NCBI GenBank assembly: GCA_017503945.1
Contig: JAFVSB010000058.1
Span: 1-5,356 of the forward strand
Direction: 5' to 3'
Source of the DNA: Clostridia bacterium
GTDB lineage: Bacteria; Bacillota; Clostridia; UMGS1810
DNA length: 5,356 bases
A program made the translations under genes and the position numbers. This document shows, one piece after another, positions 1-5,344 of this stretch. The notes under the pieces are model-generated. The model saw only the letters and a program-made list of their open reading frames with translations, did no database searches and was not told where the DNA came from. How positions within the stretch are numbered: position 1 is the stretch's first letter; each line of letters starts with the position of its first letter.

Positions 1-20
1 AACTGATATTGTATTAAGTA

Positions 21-138
21 ACTCGGTGGCGATGACGCAGAGGACACACCCGTACCCATACCGAACACGGAAGTTAAGCTCTGTAGTGCCGATGATACTT
101 GGCTGGTGACGGCCCGGGAAAGTAGGAAGCTGCCGGGG
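21..138 (+). rRNA. rrf: 5S ribosomal RNA
   Basis: This is the 5S rRNA of the large ribosomal subunit. The conserved core is clear: GAGGACACACCCGTACCCAT (40-59), then CCGAACACGGAAGTTAAGCT (61-80), then GCCGATGATACTTGG near 88-102 and GGGAAAGTAGGAAGC near 116-130. The two ends pair as helix I: 22-30 (CTCGGTGGC) with 130-137 and neighbours, including G-U pairs. The size of about 118 nt is normal for the family. The ends are placed from the helix and may be off by one to three bases. It lies 32 bases before tRNA-Asn on the same strand, as at the 3' end of many Firmicute rRNA operons. The 23S gene would lie upstream of the window. Confidence 0.95.
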
Positions 139-143
139 TAATA

Positions 144-162
144 CCCTCTGATTTTCAGAGGG
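144..162 (+). other. Hairpin between 5S rRNA and tRNA-Asn
   Basis: A perfect 8-bp inverted repeat (CCCTCTGA at 144-151, TCAGAGGG at 155-162) with a 3-nt TTT loop. It is followed by TCATATAT rather than a run of T, so it is a poor intrinsic terminator. It more likely acts as a processing or pausing structure in a 5S-tRNA co-transcript. Partial termination cannot be excluded. Confidence 0.6.
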
Positions 163-170
163 TCATATAT

Positions 171-243
171 TCCTGATTAGCTCAGTCGGTAGAGCGCATG
201 ACTGTTAATCATGATGTCGCTGGTTCGAGCCCGGCATCAGGAG
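171..243 (+). tRNA. tRNA-Asn (anticodon GTT)
   Basis: A complete 73-nt cloverleaf. The acceptor stem is TCCTGAT (171-177) with ATCAGGA (236-242), and the discriminator base is G243. The D stem is 180-183/192-195, with loop 184-191 carrying GG at 188-189. The anticodon stem is 197-201/209-213, with loop CTGTTAA (202-208) and anticodon GTT at 204-206, which decodes AAC/AAU. The T stem is 219-223/231-235 with loop TTCGAGC (224-230). CCA is not encoded (GTA follows the acceptor stem), so it must be added after transcription. It probably shares the rRNA operon transcript with 5S and ends at the terminator 249-279. Its last 20 bases plus one are duplicated downstream at 539-559. Confidence 0.97.
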
Positions 244-244
244 T
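224..244 (+). repeat. Direct repeat copy 1 (tRNA-Asn 3' end, attL-like)
   Basis: These 21 bases begin at the T loop (TTCGAGC) and run through the 3' acceptor strand into GT after the tRNA. They recur exactly at 539-559. Identity starts abruptly at the T loop: GG precedes this copy, TA precedes the other. Site-specific integrases often use tRNA 3' ends, including the T loop, as attachment cores. This copy is the one inside the intact tRNA. Confidence 0.75.
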
Positions 245-248
245 AAAG

Positions 249-279
249 AATAACCCACCATCAGGTGGGTTATTTTTTT
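249..279 (+). terminator. Intrinsic terminator after tRNA-Asn
   Basis: An 11-bp stem, AATAACCCACC (249-259) with GGTGGGTTATT (264-274), has a 4-nt loop ATCA and overlaps a T run (273-279). It begins six bases after the tRNA and should end the 5S-tRNA transcript. Under the insertion reading it would be element-derived sequence that now serves the tRNA, while 561-598 would be the original terminator. Confidence 0.92.
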
Positions 280-310
280 ACTCCTTAGGTTTAGTCTGAG
301 TGGCAGACAT

Positions 311-327
311 CATGGCTAACAGCCATG
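311..327 (+). other. Perfect hairpin at 5' side of structured region
   Basis: CATGGCT (311-317) and AGCCATG (321-327) form a 7-bp perfect stem with an AAC loop. The right arm overlaps the 5' strand of the long-range helix 319-335/491-505, so the two cannot form together. The hairpin is followed by GTATC rather than T residues, so it is not a terminator on the + strand. Confidence 0.6.
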
Positions 328-506
328 TATCAACGATGAGATAGCTCAGGAGGTAGCAAAGCATCCGAGCGCTGCCGGTGGCAGAAGAAGCGAGGAGGGT
401 TTGGCGCAGCGGTCGAAATGCAAAGAGGCAATAGCCTCGCATGAATTTCGTAAACCGCAAGAGTAAACGCATGCAACGGTGCATAGGCACCGTTGATATG
501 GCTGTG
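319..506 (+). ncRNA. Candidate structured RNA, possibly HEARO / IscB omega-RNA-like
   Basis: No protein gene is convincing here, but nested pairing is dense. The ends pair over about 15 bp: 319-325 with 499-505, and 328-335 with 491-498, with a 2-nt bulge. Inside are CTGCC/GGCAG (372-376/380-384), and a compound arm with GCGGT/ACCGC (408-412/453-457), CGAAAT/ATTTCG (414-419/445-450) and GAGGC/GCCTC (425-429/434-438). A 9-bp hairpin lies at 474-482/487-495. The pattern GAAATGC-stem-GCATGAATTTC and the 5' motif AGGAGGTAGCAAAGCATCC remind me of HEARO RNA, the omega-RNA guide scaffold of IscB nucleases. That is recollection, not a search result. No iscB is in the window and I see no clear promoter after the terminator at 249-279. 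The strand is inferred from these motifs. A terminal-inverted-repeat element or an unknown RNA class is the alternative. Confidence 0.45.
474..495 (+). other. Perfect 9-bp hairpin at 3' side of structured region
   Basis: CAACGGTGC (474-482) pairs with GCACCGTTG (487-495) around the loop ATAG. Its right arm (491-495) is also needed by the long-range helix with 331-335, giving two alternative folds. No T run follows, so it is not a terminator. Confidence 0.65.
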
Positions 507-538
507 ATTTGATGCAAGTTTAAAAGTGAATTAGGTTA

Positions 539-559
539 TTCGAGCCCGGCATCAGGAGT
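539..559 (+). repeat. Direct repeat copy 2 (orphan tRNA-Asn 3' fragment, attR-like)
   Basis: An exact 21-bp copy of 224-244, made of T loop, T-stem 3' strand, acceptor 3' strand, discriminator G and a following T. The bases upstream (GAATTAGGTTA) do not supply the T-stem 5' strand, anticodon arm or D arm, so this is not a functional tRNA. It is the expected displaced 3' end after integration at a tRNA gene. A terminator follows at once (561-598). Confidence 0.8.
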
Positions 560-560
560 G

Positions 561-598
561 AAAATACAGACCGCATATTTTGTGGTCTGTATTTTTTT
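561..598 (+). terminator. Intrinsic terminator after orphan tRNA fragment
   Basis: AAAATACAGACC (561-572) pairs over 12 bp with GGTCTGTATTTT (584-595), with an 11-nt loop and a T run through 598. It starts two bases after the orphan tRNA 3' end, as expected for the terminator of an ancestral uninterrupted tRNA-Asn. It would also end any transcript of the 280-560 region and insulates the downstream operon. Confidence 0.9.
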
Positions 599-619
599 GT
601 TATAATTTTCTGCCAACGG

Positions 620-648
620 TTGAATTTGTCTGTTGAAAATGTTATAAT
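620..648 (+). promoter_or_regulatory. Sigma-A-type promoter of the DUF1294-MATE-GTPase operon
   Basis: The -35 is TTGAAT (620-625), the spacer is 17 bases, and the -10 is a perfect TATAAT (643-648). The predicted start near 655 lies after the TTG at 652 and before the ribosome binding site at 667-673. This supports translation from GTG 682. I see no operator or riboswitch in the leader of roughly 27 bases. Confidence 0.8.
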
Positions 649-666
649 AGTTTGTATAGTGCTTAT

Positions 667-673
667 AGAGGAG
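667..673 (+). promoter_or_regulatory. Ribosome binding site deciding the GTG 682 start
   Basis: AGAGGAG lies 8 bases before GTG 682 and is the only good Shine-Dalgarno near the start of this reading frame. The in-frame TTG at 652 lies upstream of it and probably upstream of the transcription start. Confidence 0.8.
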
Positions 674-681
674 AAATTATT

Positions 682-957
682 GTGAGTAACCATTTTATTA
701 TGCTTTTAATCTGGAATCTTATAGTCATGCTTCTTTATGGGCTTGATAAGCTGTGTGCAAAGGCAAGAGCCAGACGAATAAGGGAGTCATATTTACTTGC
801 AAGTGCTTTTTGCTTCGGCGCAGTGGGTGCAATGTTTGGAATGGTTGTGTTCAATCATAAGACTTCAAAGCCAAAATTTCGCACACTTGTTCCCTTGGCA
901 GCTCTTTTTATGATTATAGAGATATTTTGTCATATGAAAACTATATTTTTTAATTAA
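682..957 (+). CDS. DUF1294 family small membrane protein
   Basis: A 91-residue integral membrane protein of unknown biochemical function. What shows the family: an N-terminal hydrophobic helix (about 5-18) runs into YGLDK (19-23), a short basic stretch KARARRIRE (27-35), a second hydrophobic segment with GAVGAMFGM (46-54), then FNHKTSKPKFR (57-67) and a last hydrophobic helix (about 69-82). The D-K, G-A-x-x-G and H-K-T...F signatures are typical of DUF1294 proteins, which are usually about 80-120 residues. The GTG start is chosen from the Shine-Dalgarno at 667-673 and the promoter at 620-648. It is first in a probable operon; the MATE gene starts 14 bases after its stop. No role can be assigned from sequence. 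Confidence 0.88.
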   Translation: MSNHFIMLLIWNLIVMLLYGLDKLCAKARARRIRESYLLASAFCFGAVGAMFGMVVFNHKTSKPKFRTLVPLAALFMIIEIFCHMKTIFFN

Positions 958-971
958 ATGGAGAATCACTT

Positions 972-2324
972 ATGAAAATTTTTAAGCAAGATAAAAATAT
1001 AATTAAAACTTCTCTTTCAATGGCACTTCCGTCAATACTTGAAACGTTTTTTGTGTGTCTGGCAAATCTCATAGATTCACTCATGGTAAGCAGCCTCGGG
1101 TCCAATGCTGTGGCTGCAGTAGGGCTCACAAATCAGCCAAGGCTTTTGGGTATGAGTGTATTCGTAGCTATCAATGTTTCGGTGTCGGCACTGGTGGCCC
1201 GCCGATTTGGCGAAAAGAAGCGTGATGATGCCAATGCAGTGCTCTCAACGGCATTTTTATTCATGCTTGTGATGTGTGCCATCATCAGCTTTTCCATGAC
1301 TTGTTTTGCCAACCAAATTATTAGATTTTGCGGCTCAACTCCCGAAACACATGCCGATGCGGTTGCATATTTCAGGATAATAATGACAGGTTTTATTTTT
1401 ACCACCATTCAAATGTGCATCAATTCTGCCCAGCGCGGCTGCGGCAACACCAAAATCACCATGCGCACCAATATCACTGCCAACGTGGTCAACATGATAT
1501 TCAACTATCTTCTCATAGGCGGTAAATTCGGCTTCCCTGCACTTGGCATAAGGGGCGCTGCCTTAGCCACTGTGCTTGGCTACTTTGTTTCCTGCGTCAT
1601 GAGCATTGCATCTGTTTGTGGCTCAAAAGTGTATATAAATATTTCATACATTTTCAAAAATAAAATATACCCCTGCCTTAAAACCTTTGTTGGCATCATA
1701 AAGCTTGGCTACAGTGTGTTTTTAGAGCAAATACTCGTTCGCATAGGCTTTATGCTTACTGCCATAATGGCAGCAAAACAGGGCATGGACTCAATGGCAG
1801 CGCATCAGGTGGTCATGAACATACTTTCGCTTTCGTTTGCTTTTGGTGATGGTTTGCAGACTGCCTCTGTTGCACTCATTGGCCGAAGCCTCGGCGAAAA
1901 AGATGCGCCCAAAGCATGGCAATATGGCAATGCGTGCCAGTTTATAGGCGGCATGATATCTGTTGTACTTTTGGTTTTCTTCTTCTTTTTCGGCAGACCA
2001 CTTCTCGCTCTTTTCTTCAAAGAAAAGCATATTGTTGACATTGGTGTCAGAATTCTTAATGTTTCAGTTTTTGCAGTGCTTTTTCAGGTTCGTCAAATCA
2101 TATACATGGGTTGCCTGCGAGGTGCGGGTGACACATTCTACACTGCCATGTCATCAATGATATGCACTACCGTCGTAAGAACTCTTGGATCTTATGTGGG
2201 AGCATATGTATTTGATTTCGGTATTGTGGGAATCTGGTTTGGTATATTGGCTGACCAGATGTTCAGGCTCATATTTGGTTACATCCGCTACAAACAAGGA
2301 AAATGGGTAAATATAAAAATATAG
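972..2324 (+). CDS. MATE family multidrug/metabolite exporter
   Basis: A 450-residue polytopic inner-membrane transporter of the multidrug and toxic compound extrusion family, which exports organic cations and drugs using Na+ or H+ gradients. The length is normal for the family (about 440-480), and the hydrophobic pattern fits two six-helix MatE repeats (about 15-175 and 240-400). The first helix carries LPSILETFF (19-27) and LIDSLMVSSLG (33-43). Pro20 and Asp35 have the spacing of the functionally important Pro/Asp pair of DinF-type members. Glu252 sits in helix 7 (FLEQILVR), and ALIGRSLGEKD marks the repeat-2 loop. The ATG has GGAG (960-963) 8 bases upstream. The fusion GTPase gene follows after 19 bases with no terminator, so the two are probably co-transcribed. 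The substrate cannot be read from sequence. Confidence 0.93.
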   Translation: MKIFKQDKNIIKTSLSMALPSILETFFVCLANLIDSLMVSSLGSNAVAAVGLTNQPRLLGMSVFVAINVSVSALVARRFGEKKRDDANAVLSTAFLFMLVMCAIISFSMTCFANQIIRFCGSTPETHADAVAYFRIIMTGFIFTTIQMCINSAQRGCGNTKITMRTNITANVVNMIFNYLLIGGKFGFPALGIRGAALATVLGYFVSCVMSIASVCGSKVYINISYIFKNKIYPCLKTFVGIIKLGYSVFLEQILVRIGFMLTAIMAAKQGMDSMAAHQVVMNILSLSFAFGDGLQTASVALIGRSLGEKDAPKAWQYGNACQFIGGMISVVLLVFFFFFGRPLLALFFKEKHIVDIGVRILNVSVFAVLFQVRQIIYMGCLRGAGDTFYTAMSSMICTTVVRTLGSYVGAYVFDFGIVGIWFGILADQMFRLIFGYIRYKQGKWVNIKI

Positions 2325-2334
2325 CCCATTGTAT

Positions 2335-2338
2335 GGAG
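2335..2338 (+). promoter_or_regulatory. Ribosome binding site for the GTPase-NYN gene
   Basis: GGAG lies 5 bases before ATG 2344. The in-frame TTG at 2329 precedes this site and has none of its own, and the protein from ATG 2344 starts MKRIVLGVLAHVD, the usual start of this GTPase family. Confidence 0.75.
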
Positions 2339-2343
2339 TAAAA

Positions 2344-4878
2344 ATGAAACGAATTGTACTCGGTGTTCTTGCCCATGTCGACTCAGGCAAGACCACACTT
2401 TCTGAAAGCTTGTTATATACCTCAGGGCAGATTGCAAAGCTTGGCCGTGTTGACCATGGTGACGCTTTTTTGGACACCAATCAGATAGAGCGTGACCGCG
2501 GCATCACCATCTTTGCCAAGCAGGCTGTGCTAAGCTTTGGCAATTCATCAATCACTTTAATCGATACACCAGGTCATGCAGATTTTTCTGCCGAAGCTGA
2601 GCGCTCACTGTGCGTTCTCGACTATTCAATTTTAGTAATCAGCGCAACCGATGGAGTCCAGAGCCACACGCGCACTCTTTGGAATTTTTTGTCTCACTAC
2701 AATGTTCCCACCTTTATTTTTGTAAATAAAATGGACATCTGCCAAAAGTCAAGAGGTGAGATTCTTGCCGACCTTTGTGCAAATCTTTCACCCAGCTGCC
2801 TCGACTTTGAAACCAAAGATGAGCTTTTTTATGAGACAATCGCTCTTGGCAGTGAAGAGCATATGAGTGAATACTTAGATAGCGGCGAGCTTTGTTTCGA
2901 ATCTGTGTGTGCAGCCATAAAATCACGCGTCATATTCCCTTGCTTTTTTGGCTCTGCTCTCAAAAATGATGGTGTCGACAGACTGCTATTGGCCATTGAT
3001 GAATATACCACACAGGATTCTTATCCGCGCGGCTTTGGTGCCAGAGTGTTTAAAATATCCGAAGATGACAGGGGCAACCGCCTCACTCACATCAAGATTA
3101 CGGGCGGCTCTCTTAGGGTGAAAACTCTTCTTAACATAAATGGTCAAAACGAAAAGGTCAACGAAATCCGTATATATTCGGGCGAAAAATACACCTCGGT
3201 GCAGGAGATTTCGGCAGGGGAGGTATGCGCAGTCACAGGCATAACCTCGGCTTTGCCGGGTGATGGCATTGGCGAAGATTCGGGAGAGGGGCATTTGCTT
3301 TCTGAACCTGTGTTTACCTATTGTGTACGCTTGCCTGATCACATAGATATTTCTCAGGCTCTCGCTGTTTTTCGCAAGCTCGAACAAGAAGATAACCAGC
3401 TGCAGGTCTCACTTGGCGGCAATCCCCAGAGGATAAATGTGCGCATAATGGGGCAGATTCAGCTCGAAGTGCTAAGGCGCGTGCTTGCCGACCGCTTCTC
3501 TATGGATGTGGAATTTGAGCAGGGCAGCATCTTATACAAAGAAACCCTTGCCGATACTGTTGAAGGCGTGGGCCATTATGAACCGCTCAGGCATTATTCC
3601 GAGGTGCACCTCTTGATAGAGCCGGGCAAGCGCGGCAGCGGGCTGGTGTTTGATGCCAAATGCGGCGAAGATCAGCTTGCGCGCAACTGGCAAAGGCTTG
3701 TGCTCACTCACCTTGCAGAAAAAACTCACCTCGGCACGCTCACAGGCTCGCCACTGGCCGATGCCAAAATAACTCTCATAAACGGCAGAGCTCACCAAAA
3801 ACACACCGATGGCGGCGATTTCAGGCAGGCCACCTACCGCGCGCTAAGGCAAGGTCTTATGCAGGCGCAAATGATACTGCTTGAGCCATACTATAGCTTT
3901 GTGCTCGAAGTGCCCACCCCCTCCACAGGCAGAGCGCTCACCGATTTGCAGCAAATGGGGGCAGATTTCGATGCGCCACACTCTCTCGGCGAAATCACCC
4001 GAATCACAGGCAGAGCAAGCGTTTCATCAATCATGGATTATCACAAAGATGTCATATCATACACACGAGGCAACGGTCGGCTCAGCCTGCAATATTGCGG
4101 CTATGAGCCTTGCCGCAATCAGGACGAAATTGTAGCATCTATTGGTTATGACCCGTGCGCTGACCTTGACAACACTCCCGATTCGGTCTTTTGCTCGTAT
4201 GGCGCAGGCTACAGTGTAAAGTGGAATGAAGTTTTCCAGCACATGCACATTCCACTTGCTGACCGCGAGCCAAAAGAACCATCAGCCAATGTGGTGCGGC
4301 AAACATCTGAGCGCATTGAGTGCGATGATGCCGAGCTTATGCGCATATTTGAGCAGACCTATGGCAAAGTAAAAACCGAAAGACCAAAAAATCATGCTAT
4401 GGAGCGCACCTCTAAGCCCTACAAAAGCCATAGTGCTGTGCTTGGAGAGGAGTATCTGCTCATAGACGGTTACAACATAATACATGCATGGTCTGAGCTT
4501 AAAAATATATTTGACCAAAGCCCCGATACCGCCCGCACAATCCTTGTAAACCGTTTGTGCAACTATCAGGCAATGAAACGCAATAATATTATTCTGGTCT
4601 TTGATGCCTACAAGGTCAAGGGTAATGAGCGCGAAATAGAAAAGGTGAATGATGTCACAATTGTATACACCAAAGAAGCAGAAACAGCCGATACCTACAT
4701 TGAGAAAACATCGAAAGAACTAAGCAAAAATTACCGCGTGCGCGTTGCCACATCAGACAGTCAGGAGCAAATGATAGTTTTTGGCAATGGGGCGGTGCGT
4801 GTGAGTGCCGAGGATTTTCGCGCTGAGGTTGAAGCCAGCGAGGCAGAAATACGGCGCTTTGTTTCAAAGCAGACTTGA
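2344..4878 (+). CDS. EF-G/Tet(M)-like ribosomal GTPase fused to a YacP/Rae1-type NYN ribonuclease domain
   Basis: An 844-residue cytoplasmic two-part protein. Residues 1-637 form a translational GTPase like Tet(M)/Tet(O): G1 AHVDSGKT (10-17), G2 RDRGITI (50-56), G3 DTPGH (74-78) with the catalytic-type His78, G4 NKMD (128-131), G5 GSAL (203-206), then domain II (about 228-312), III (322-398), IV (400-513) and V (514-610). A charged linker follows (638-701). Residues 702-840 match the NYN/PIN-fold YacP family, whose Bacillus member Rae1 cuts mRNA in the ribosomal A site. Acidic residues are kept in DGYN (708-711), VFDAY (Asp754), ETAD (Asp783) and ATSD (Asp805). Tet proteins are about 640 residues, so the extra 200 is the fused domain. 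The Tet(M) domain IV loop YSPVSTPADFR is replaced by KHTDGGDFR (486-494), so tetracycline resistance is doubtful. Third in the operon. I infer a GTPase that places a nuclease in the A site. Confidence 0.9.
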   Translation: MKRIVLGVLAHVDSGKTTLSESLLYTSGQIAKLGRVDHGDAFLDTNQIERDRGITIFAKQAVLSFGNSSITLIDTPGHADFSAEAERSLCVLDYSILVISATDGVQSHTRTLWNFLSHYNVPTFIFVNKMDICQKSRGEILADLCANLSPSCLDFETKDELFYETIALGSEEHMSEYLDSGELCFESVCAAIKSRVIFPCFFGSALKNDGVDRLLLAIDEYTTQDSYPRGFGARVFKISEDDRGNRLTHIKITGGSLRVKTLLNINGQNEKVNEIRIYSGEKYTSVQEISAGEVCAVTGITSALPGDGIGEDSGEGHLLSEPVFTYCVRLPDHIDISQALAVFRKLEQEDNQLQVSLGGNPQRINVRIMGQIQLEVLRRVLADRFSMDVEFEQGSILYKETLADTVEGVGHYEPLRHYSEVHLLIEPGKRGSGLVFDAKCGEDQLARNWQRLVLTHLAEKTHLGTLTGSPLADAKITLINGRAHQKHTDGGDFRQATYRALRQGLMQAQMILLEPYYSFVLEVPTPSTGRALTDLQQMGADFDAPHSLGEITRITGRASVSSIMDYHKDVISYTRGNGRLSLQYCGYEPCRNQDEIVASIGYDPCADLDNTPDSVFCSYGAGYSVKWNEVFQHMHIPLADREPKEPSANVVRQTSERIECDDAELMRIFEQTYGKVKTERPKNHAMERTSKPYKSHSAVLGEEYLLIDGYNIIHAWSELKNIFDQSPDTARTILVNRLCNYQAMKRNNIILVFDAYKVKGNEREIEKVNDVTIVYTKEAETADTYIEKTSKELSKNYRVRVATSDSQEQMIVFGNGAVRVSAEDFRAEVEASEAEIRRFVSKQT

Positions 4879-4903
4879 CAATATTATGCTTTTGGGGTAT
4901 TAT
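4875..4903 (+). promoter_or_regulatory. mscL promoter overlapping the upstream stop codon
   Basis: The -35 is a perfect TTGACA (4875-4880), the spacer is 17 bases, and the -10 is TATTAT (4898-4903), with an alternative TATAAA at 4901-4906. Transcription should start near 4910, giving a leader of about 30 bases. The TGA stop of the GTPase gene (4876-4878) lies inside the -35 hexamer. No terminator separates the genes, so read-through from the operon may add to mscL expression. Confidence 0.8.
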
Positions 4904-4928
4904 AAACACGAAACTATTTAATAATTGC

Positions 4929-4933
4929 GGAGG
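4929..4933 (+). promoter_or_regulatory. Ribosome binding site of mscL
   Basis: GGAGG lies 6 bases before ATG 4940 and is the strongest Shine-Dalgarno in the window. It excludes the in-frame TTG at 4925, which lies upstream of it. Confidence 0.85.
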
Positions 4934-4939
4934 TCACAA

Positions 4940-5344
4940 ATGAAAAAATTCTTAGCAGAATTCAAAGAGTTTGCCATAAAAGGCAATATGTTTGATTTGG
5001 CAGTCGGCGTAATTATTGGTGCTGCATTCAACACTATTGTAAAATCTTTGGTAGATGATGTCATCATGCCTGCAGTAGGCATGCTCATTGGCGGGCACGA
5101 TTTCACCAAATTGGTGCTTCAGTTCGGCACAGCCACCATCAAATACGGCAATCTCATTCAGAACATTGTCAATTTCCTCATCACTGCATTTTGTCTTTTT
5201 GTTGTTGTCAAATCTATCAACACTCTCAAACGCCGCAAAGAAGCAGCCGAGGCTGCCGTTGAGCAGGCACCCCCTGCAAAGCCTGACGATATAGCTCTTT
5301 TAGAAGAGATAAGAGACACTCTTGCAGAAATTAAAAACAAATAA
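4940..5344 (+). CDS. mscL: Large-conductance mechanosensitive channel MscL
   Basis: A 134-residue inner-membrane channel that opens under membrane tension and releases solutes during hypo-osmotic shock; the family forms homopentamers. What shows this: the N-terminal amphipathic helix MKKFLAEFKEFAIKGN (1-16), then the first membrane helix with DLAVGVIIGAAFNTIV (19-34) and VDDVIMPAVGMLIGG, the family signature that lines the pore. A short external loop (DFTKLVLQFGTATIKYG) follows, then the second helix (IQNIVNFLITAFCLFVVV), a basic stretch (KRRKEAAEAA), a Pro/Ala linker and a C-terminal helix (DIALLEEIRDTLAEIKNK) of the cytoplasmic bundle. Length is typical (about 130-150). It has its own promoter (4875-4903), so it is probably expressed independently of the upstream operon. 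Confidence 0.97.
   Translation: MKKFLAEFKEFAIKGNMFDLAVGVIIGAAFNTIVKSLVDDVIMPAVGMLIGGHDFTKLVLQFGTATIKYGNLIQNIVNFLITAFCLFVVVKSINTLKRRKEAAEAAVEQAPPAKPDDIALLEEIRDTLAEIKNK

Larger units (their letters stand above)
224..559. mobile_element. Possible small tRNA-Asn-integrated element or remnant
   Basis: Two exact 21-bp copies of the tRNA-Asn 3' end bracket about 294 bases. The arrangement matches att sites after integration: the upstream copy completes a functional tRNA and the downstream copy is an orphan 3' fragment. Each copy is followed within five bases by its own strong terminator, and the two terminators differ in sequence. No integrase or transposase can be encoded in so short an interval. 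If this is an element it is non-autonomous or a deletion remnant. The interval contains the structured core at 319-506. The alternative is a tandem tRNA-Asn duplication whose second copy lost its 5' part. Confidence 0.5.

Noticed and set aside
144..162. 5S-distal hairpin as an intrinsic terminator
   Set aside because: The stem is good but no T run follows, and the tRNA begins eight bases later with no visible promoter of its own.
278..517. 79-codon open frame on the minus strand across the inverted-repeat region, beginning MHQITAISTVP
   Set aside because: No Shine-Dalgarno precedes its start (the upstream bases on that strand are TTCACTTTTAAAC), its stop lies in the T run of the tRNA terminator, and it covers dense hairpins. 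I judge it an antisense read of a structured RNA or element, though such frames may be annotated as hypothetical proteins in relatives.
285..537. TTAGGTT direct repeats at 285-291 and 531-537 as a target-site duplication
   Set aside because: Seven bases in AT-rich sequence can occur by chance, and the copies are not placed symmetrically next to the inverted-repeat ends.
280..560. CRISPR array or second functional tRNA
   Set aside because: There are no regularly spaced repeats. The orphan tRNA piece lacks the 5' acceptor strand, D arm and anticodon arm. A D-arm-like string near 342-356 (AGCTCAGGAGGTAGC) is not embedded in a cloverleaf.
652..681. Upstream TTG start for the DUF1294 protein
   Set aside because: It lies only three bases after the -10 hexamer, before the likely transcription start, and the Shine-Dalgarno is downstream of it.
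2329..2343. Upstream TTG start for the GTPase fusion
   Set aside because: GGAG sits between it and ATG 2344, and family members start at MK-x-I/L-V-L-G-x-L-A-H-V-D.
2344..4878. Annotation as a tetracycline resistance gene (tetM/tetO type)
   Set aside because: The GTPase core is related, but the drug-site loop is replaced and a nuclease domain is added, so resistance cannot be claimed from sequence.
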